DNA of 64,000 nt from Dryomyza anilis (Eukaryota > Arthropoda > Insecta > Diptera > Dryomyzidae): the NCBI GenBank assembly GCA_951804985.1, contig OX638130.1:119735593-119799592 (forward strand), read 5' to 3'. Positions 58,473-64,000 of the stretch are shown in pieces. The notes under the pieces are model-generated. The model had not been told where the DNA came from, ran no database searches, and worked only from the letters and a program-made list of their open reading frames with translations. The translations under genes and the position numbers were made by a program. Position 1 is the stretch's first letter. The number at the start of each line of letters is the position of its first letter.

Positions 58473-58867
58473 TTAATGTTTGGCACATTTACCGTGACCA
58501 TCGACTGGCTTAATGTGGCGGCATTGCTTCATATTTGTGGTGATCAAAACTAAAGAAAAATGAAAACACATTTATTTCAAGAAACTATTGAGGTTGTACA
58601 AATACTAACGTGGTTTCTTGTCATGACGCAACCTGCAGTTCTCCTCACGCATGGTGCACTCACGAATCTTACGGCAACCTTCACCGGCCTTGTCACGGAT
58701 GCAGACGAGAGGCCCACGATTCTTTTGTGTGCATTGGCGACAATGGTTAGCCTCGGCAAATGCGAAGCACACAAGGAAGAGAGCTAATATAAGATAGTTA
58801 AATTAAGTATATTACTGTTGATACTAGTATTAAAACACTTACCAAGCACCAAAATTTGTTTGTTCAT
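58473..58867 (-). CDS. Nested gene E: secreted single-unit Kazal-like protein
   Basis: Minus-strand exons: 58867-58843, 58783-58610, 58549-58473; phase-1 introns; 91 aa. Signal peptide MNKQILVLALFLVCFAFAEA, then a mature domain with eight cysteines (CRQC, LVCIRDKAGEGC, REC, ENC, KQC, KC). Compared with gene C one residue is missing between the first two cysteines. Gene D is its nearest copy, and the 3' flanks of D and E are also homologous (for example 'attcaaacaaatcttttctatc' at 55021 and 58029), showing a segmental duplication. TATA at 58963-58956; AATAAA at 58419-58414. Confidence 0.88.
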
Positions 58868-58955
58868 CTTGGGTGTTTTTTCTTGTTGTTTTAGTTAAAC
58901 TGTTTCTATCGTAAACGACGAATGTAAACTGTACTTTCTTGGTAAAAGTTAACTA

Positions 58956-58963
58956 TATTTATA
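58956..58963 (-). promoter_or_regulatory. TATA box of nested gene E
   Basis: TATAAATA on the minus strand; followed by the same 'accaagaaagtacagttt' leader as gene C. Confidence 0.6.
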
Positions 58964-58969
58964 TGAAAT

Positions 58970-59870
58970 GGTTAAACTTTTAAACAATAAATTTTGAAAA
59001 ATCAATAAATTTCTGAATTGTTCTTTACGATATGAAATATAAGCAATGCTGTAGTTTAATTTAGACAATAAGTGTTATCATTAAATGTTCCACATTTAGC
59101 ATTTACATATTTTGCTTTTGTATTTTAAACATCTGTTGTTGCACTATTTTGATTACATAAACGAAACAATTATGCAAATTTTATATAGAAGACAAGCTTT
59201 TATAATAAGTTATGTTTTATTGTAGTAACAACATGACAGAGTTGAAATTTGCAATTATAACAAATTTTACTAATTAATAGAGCAACTGGAACTCTGAAAA
59301 TATTTTCTCGTATATTTGGTGTATATAAAAATGCTACTTTACTGGGAATTATGGAAGAAAAGTCAATTTCTCTAGGTATCGGTACGCAAAAGTATAGAAT
59401 ACACAAAATGGTCCAAAAAATTGTGTCTTCACTTTTGACGATTTCTTTTCAATGACTGTTGAATCAAAACGGATATCTGTTTAGGTTTTAAGACGAAGCT
59501 GTCCCGATAACGAGTTCAGCGAATAATTTAACATGCACGCACGAAGAGCACAATAAAACATGGAATATAAAAATACACGGAAAAACACGAAAAAACAAAA
59601 AAGAGCATTATAATAAATATTTCAAAAAAATTAATTCGAGACTTTTATTCATATAAATCGATGAGTAAAACATTAAATATCCCAGTCTTGCTTTCGATTC
59701 GATTTCGCTTGGAGACTGTATCGATTTCGGTTACGATTATTTATCTATATCATACTACAATTCATTCTAAGATTTACGCAGACAAAATAACGAGATAATT
59801 AAGTTTTCTCTTTACGAGAATTATTTCTGAATCGAACCGATAGAAAAATTCTGTACATATTAAACACAAA
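58970..59870. other. AT-rich spacer, no gene
   Basis: 58980-59180 remains alignable by eye to the upstream flank of gene C (49190-49390: 'atgaaata.a.gcaatgct.tagttta', 'ttccacatttagcatttat'). 59480-59640 repeats the 46660-46830 sequence. Confidence 0.4.
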
Positions 59871-59874
59871 AAAA

Positions 59875-60475
59875 AAAAACAAAATGTACATCATTCCGTT
59901 CCTCGAACCATGATTCATTGTATTAAAGAACCATTCATAATATTAATGACTAACGACATCAATGTTATGAATGCGATCATAAATATGATGAACGCTGTCG
60001 AAAAAGTGTTCTTTAATATGATGAATACGTTTTCTCGTATTAATGAACAAGAACATAAAATACAACATATTTTACTTCATGTTGAAGAATGTTCATCAAA
60101 CCAAATTTCAATCAAAATATTTATTTTTCGCCGTACTACTTAGTTATTAAGTAGTTCTTGAATGTTTTTTTTTTTTTGGAAAAAAAAACTTTTTTCGAAA
60201 TTTTTTTTGTAATTTTTTTTTGTAATTTTTTTTTGTAATTTTTTTTGTAATTTTTTTTTTTGTTAATTTTTTTTTAAACAAAAATTTTTTCTGTTATTTT
60301 TTAAATCAAATTTTTACAACAATACTTTTTTTTAATTATTTAAAAAATTTTTTTTTTTTTTTTTGAATAATTCGTTAAAATAATTCATAAATATTATGAA
60401 GAAGTTCATCAATATGATCATTAAAATTCATTGTATTGAATATTTCGTTCTTCACTTTGATGTTCTATAGTACGT
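59875..60475 (+). repeat. ATTCATCAATATGATGAA-type element, plus-strand copy
   Basis: Parallel to 7815-8810 but without the SINE. Contains homopolymer runs of T at 60160-60365. Confidence 0.6.
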
Positions 60476-60835
60476 ATAATTTCATATATATAATTAATGT
60501 AATCATTAATATGTCATTTAATAAACGTTGGTATATATATGATGAATCTGGTAGTTGATGAAAAAATTCATAATATTTATGAATAAATTCATCATATTGA
60601 TGAATTTTTTTATCTATGAATTTAATGGACAAGTCGAATCTATTCAACGAGAATAGATCGATAGAATACACTATATCCTCCAGAAATCTCCGAATATTTG
60701 GGGAAAAAATTTCGTTTACGAGATAAAGGCAAAGTAAATTCAAAACATTACAAAAAAAAAAATCATATACTAATGTTACTTTTAGTCGGTACATGCAGAA
60801 AACAAATTTTATATAATCCCATTAAAATTGGTCAA

Positions 60836-61240
60836 TACCAGTATTCATTTTATTGATGATTTCATTCATTGAATTAAAATCGTATTTCTTAAATGTTCTT
60901 CATTTTCAATATGTTTTTTAACATCAAATTTCAAACTAAAATTTGTATCTATTTACGCATTTATGTATTTATAATTCTTATAAGTTTTATAATATTTATT
61001 GTCTAATTATGTCATTTCATCATATTAATGAACAAGTTTACATCATATTGATGAACTTTGTTCATTAAACCATCTTTATTTAAATATCATAAATCTTTTT
61101 GAGACAAATTTTAGTGTGAAAATTGATGTTATTTAAAATATTAAAAATGAAAAATATTCATAAAATTCGATTTTATTTCAATTAATCAAATCATCATTAT
61201 GATGAATACTGGTTGTTGGTAGATTTTTTTTTGTGTGTAT
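60836..61240. repeat. Fold-back element, CCAGTATTCAT family, copy 3
   Basis: Left end 'accagtattcattttattgat', right end 'atgatgaatactggttgttgg'; interior shared with 28494-28838. Confidence 0.55.
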
Positions 61241-61372
61241 GGACAATTATTGGCAAATGGACAATAAATTAAAAATATGTAAATATAAACTCAATGAAAA
61301 AAGAAAAATATGTTTGCAATTAAATTTTATTCAAAGTATTGTTTAAGCGGTATCAGTTATTTGAATGAAAAC

Positions 61373-61779
61373 TCAGTAGTCACAGCATCTGCCTCGACCG
61401 TTGACTTGTTTTATCTTGTCGCAACTCTTCATATTGGCGACAATAAGAGCTGAAACATAATATGAAATACAATTTAGATTTTGATATTTTCTAAACGCCG
61501 AAATTCTGTATCTAACCTGGCTGGTGATTGCGTCGCAGCTGACAATTCTCTTCACGCATTGTGCAATCTCGAATTTTGCGACAATTTTTCGCAGCCTTAT
61601 CGCGTATACAAACCAGAGGTCCTAGATTTTTGCCGGAGCATTGTGAACGACACTTGTTGGCCTCGGCAATGGCAAAGCAAACAAGGAATAATGCTGAAAT
61701 TGGTGAAAATTGTGATATTTTTAAACGCTAAAATGTATATTTAAGACTACTAACCAAAAATTAGAATTTGCTTGTTCAT
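61373..61779 (-). CDS. Nested gene F: secreted single-unit Kazal-like protein
   Basis: Minus-strand exons: 61779-61755, 61693-61517, 61449-61373; phase-1 introns; 92 aa. Signal peptide MNKQILIFALFLVCFAIAEA. Cysteine layout as in genes C and E (CRSQC, LVCIRDKAAKNC, RDC, ENC, KSC, then CC), with one extra cysteine at the C-terminus (GRCCDY). It differs from C and E at more positions than they do from each other, so it is the oldest single-unit branch here. It has no minisatellite on its 3' side and lies only 466 bp from the next atk exon. Upstream is a weak TATATA near 61860. Confidence 0.85.
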
Positions 61780-62244
61780 TTTTATAGTTTTGATATTGAG
61801 CTCTGTCTCTACAGAAAATTTCAACTGGAAACTGTAACTATCATGCATAAAAATCAAGATATATATACAAATTTTTTGAAACTTTTTACATTTTTTATAT
61901 TATATGATTTTATTGTCGAAATTATATATGTGTTCTGTTATGCATACTATGCATTCATTAAATTTTACAATGAACATATTTATTTTAGTAGGGTAGAATT
62001 TCTATTTAATTTTTATTCATTGTTTGTTCAATCTGAAGTAAACAAAAGTTCTAGCAGTAATGTTCCCGATAATTTCAAAACAGCTGTTTCTGCAATAATG
62101 GGAAATATGGGTTCTATAGATGAACAGTTTATTTGACTGTGCTCATTTTTGGGACAATTTAAATAATATGAGTATAATAAATATAAATTTATGAAGACTA
62201 TTAATGAAAATAATTAGAAAAAAAATGTCTTTCTTCTCTTGCAG
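61780..62244. other. End of atk intron 2
   Basis: AT-rich; the pyrimidine tract and acceptor (ttcttctcttgcag) end at 62244. The open frame at 61768-62136 has no family resemblance. Confidence 0.5.
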
Positions 62245-64000
62245 ATACCTTCACGCGCTCTAAACACTATGCAGAAACTGAACGCCTTAGATTTCGATTC
62301 CAATGATATCAACAAAATCGACGACTACAGTTTCTATGGTCTGCGCCTGTCCAAACTGAATATGAAGGGCAACAAACTGCAGAGCATCCCCGAACATGGC
62401 TTTGTGGGACTTGAGGAGTCCATGCAGGAGATTGATCTGTCCGAGAATCGGTTGCGCACATTTCCCATGTTGGCACTGCGTAAACTCGACTATCTGCGCA
62501 CACTACGTCTCTCGAATAATCAAATTTCCACATTCTACGGTGACATAACATTGGCCACGAATAATGCAACGGCAGCGGGTTCATTACGTTTACCATCCTT
62601 AGTTTTTCTCGATCTGAGCTCGAATCAGTTTACAGAGATTGTCGACGATTGTTTTCGTGCATTTCCACAACTCAAGACGTTGTCCTTCTATGCCAATCAG
62701 ATTGAGCTGGTGCAACCGGAGGCATTCAAGAGTCTGAAGGAGCTGATGTCACTCGACATGTCTCACAATCGCATCATAACACTCGACGCAAAGATATTCG
62801 AGCGCAATAAACGTTTGCAGACCATCGATCTGAGTCACAATCATATACATGCGATCGGCGGTGTCTTTGCCGAGTTGCCGCAGCTGCGCGAGATCTTCCT
62901 CTCGGAGAACAACATACTCGAGCTGCCCGCCGATGCCTTCACCAATTCAACGAATGTCGATGTTATATATCTCGAGTCGAATGCCATAGCACACATCGAT
63001 CCCAATGTATTTAGTACTCTACTCAATTTGGATCATCTCTATTTGCGCTCCAATTTCATACCTTTGATTCCGGTGACACTCTTCGACAAGTGTCTGAAAC
63101 TTACGTCGCTCTCACTGGACAACAACGAGATGCAGGAACTGGAGATTGGCATGTTTCGCAAGTTGGAGTATTTACGTGAGGTGCGTTTGCACAATAATCG
63201 CATACGTCGCATACGCAAGGGCGTCTTTGAGCCACTACCGGGCTTGCAGGAGCTGCATGTGCAGAAGAATAACATCGAGGACATTGAACCGGGCGCCTTT
63301 CATAGCTTAAACAATCTGCAGCACATCAATCTGCAGGATAATCAGCTTACGGTGCTAGAGGATATTTTCCCAAGCGAGTCGGAAAATGCATCCGCATTGT
63401 TGTCCATACAGTTAGAGTCCAATTATCTGACCAAGGTGCATGCAAAGACATTCCGCAGTCAGGGACGCATTCAAATCATGTGGCTGCGTGATAATCGTCT
63501 GCAGAAGATAGATAAATCCTTGTTTATGGACCTGCGGGAGTTAGGACGCCTTTATATGAGCAATAACCAAATACGCGATATTGAGAAGGACACCTTTATT
63601 GCATTAAAGAATCTGAAATACCTGGACTTGAGCTTCAATCGTCTAAAGCTTTTGCGACGTGAGTACTTCGCAATGCTCGGAAATCTCGAAGAGTTAAGCC
63701 TAGCGCACAATGCCATTGAGGCCATTGAGGGTTTTGCCTTTAGCAAACTTAAGAGTCTTAAAGTACTCGATCTGTCACACAATCCGATAGTGCAACTCAC
63801 TAGAGACGTCTTTATGGAGGAGCTGTTTATCACGCATCTCAATTTTCAAAATGCCTCTTTGCGCAAAATAGAATTGCACACATTTGCATCGTTGCAGAAC
63901 CTGAATGATCTTAATCTGGAGCATAATTTTCTCAGTTCCGCGGATATACAAAAACTGGATGTGCCCAGTTTGCGCAGCCTACATCTGTCGCATAATAACT
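62245..64000 (+). CDS. atk: artichoke, third visible coding exon (runs off the window)
   Basis: Enters in phase 0 after a TTGCAG acceptor and stays open for 585 codons to the right edge; the gene is therefore partial. It begins IPSRALNTMQKL and encodes more than twenty leucine-rich repeats of the LxxLxLxxNxI type, about 24 residues each (for example LRTLRLSNNQISTF, LMSLDMSHNRIITL, LDHLYLRSNFIPLI, LKYLDLSFNRLKLL). With the two earlier exons, 931 codons are visible; from memory the Drosophila protein is about 1.5 thousand residues. Many blocks are the same as I recall for Drosophila Artichoke (SFYANQIELVQPEAF, NIEDIEPGAF), so orthology is likely. Expected location: secreted matrix around ciliated sensory neurons. 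Chaoptin-like or other LRR proteins are less good fits because of the N-terminal cap. Confidence 0.93.
   Translation, partial: MPSRALNTMQKLNALDFDSNDINKIDDYSFYGLRLSKLNMKGNKLQSIPEHGFVGLEESMQEIDLSENRLRTFPMLALRKLDYLRTLRLSNNQISTFYGDITLATNNATAAGSLRLPSLVFLDLSSNQFTEIVDDCFRAFPQLKTLSFYANQIELVQPEAFKSLKELMSLDMSHNRIITLDAKIFERNKRLQTIDLSHNHIHAIGGVFAELPQLREIFLSENNILELPADAFTNSTNVDVIYLESNAIAHIDPNVFSTLLNLDHLYLRSNFIPLIPVTLFDKCLKLTSLSLDNNEMQELEIGMFRKLEYLREVRLHNNRIRRIRKGVFEPLPGLQELHVQKNNIEDIEPGAFHSLNNLQHINLQDNQLTVLEDIFPSESENASALLSIQLESNYLTKVHAKTFRSQGRIQIMWLRDNRLQKIDKSLFMDLRELGRLYMSNNQIRDIEKDTFIALKNLKYLDLSFNRLKLLRREYFAMLGNLEELSLAHNAIEAIEGFAFSKLKSLKVLDLSHNPIVQLTRDVFMEELFITHLNFQNASLRKIELHTFASLQNLNDLNLEHNFLSSADIQKLDVPSLRSLHLSHNN

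Larger units (their letters stand above)
38056..62244 (+). other. atk: atk intron 2, host of nested gene family
   Basis: Donor GTAAGT at 38056, acceptor TTCTCTTGCAG ending at 62244; 24.2 kb. It holds five complete small genes, one damaged copy, two minisatellite arrays, two SINEs, several MITEs and long T-rich tracts. Confidence 0.88.

Noticed and set aside
61373..61555. 60-codon minus-strand frame starting MKRIVSCD
   Set aside because: It reads through the intron of gene F; the spliced model keeps the family cysteines and phases.
62309..63842. Minus-strand open frames opposite the third atk exon
   Set aside because: Shadows of the leucine-rich-repeat coding strand; no independent features.

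Overview
The window is AT-rich, repeat-rich nuclear DNA from a higher fly (Diptera, Brachycera). This rests on insect GT-AG genes with phase-1 introns, a gene whose encoded protein closely matches what I remember of Drosophila Artichoke, tandem insect lipase genes, tRNA-derived SINEs and many short TA-flanked transposons. I cannot name the species. Nothing prokaryotic or viral was recognised, apart from one solo LTR.

Bases 1-18,400 hold no gene I can support. They contain transposon remnants, a roughly 1.3 kb polypyrimidine tract built on a 9-bp unit, and a 19-bp minisatellite. Bases 18,393-25,704 carry two tandem plus-strand secreted lipase / phospholipase A1-like genes. Both have a TATA box and a shared TTATCA module. 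The first is intact with two introns. The second lacks intron 2 and has a one-base frameshift just after the signal-peptide region. A solo LTR, two SINEs, a 415-bp palindrome and a MITE lie between them.

From 31,278 to the right edge runs one large plus-strand gene, artichoke (atk), an extracellular leucine-rich-repeat protein. Three coding exons are visible (31278-32052, 37793-38055, 62245 to beyond 64000) and their phases join exactly. Intron 1 is 5.7 kb and intron 2 is 24.2 kb.

Intron 2 holds a nested family of at least six small secreted cysteine-rich (Kazal-like) genes. Genes A (+) and B (-) are a convergent inverted pair, each with two cysteine-rich units. Genes C, E and F (-) are single-unit, 91-92 aa. 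Gene D (-) has lost its signal-peptide exon. The family shares promoter, intron and phase layout. Most members carry, just downstream of the gene, a 19-bp minisatellite in the same orientation relative to the gene, either as a 1.4-1.7 kb array or as remnants. Because the host gene is transcribed through all of this, its pre-mRNA would contain long self-complementary segments (A/B arms and oppositely oriented arrays). This is the most unusual structure in the window.

Most other long open frames are artefacts of simple repeats (polypyrimidine tract, 15-bp repeat, T-rich tracts). Several begin at GTG or TTG, not ATG.
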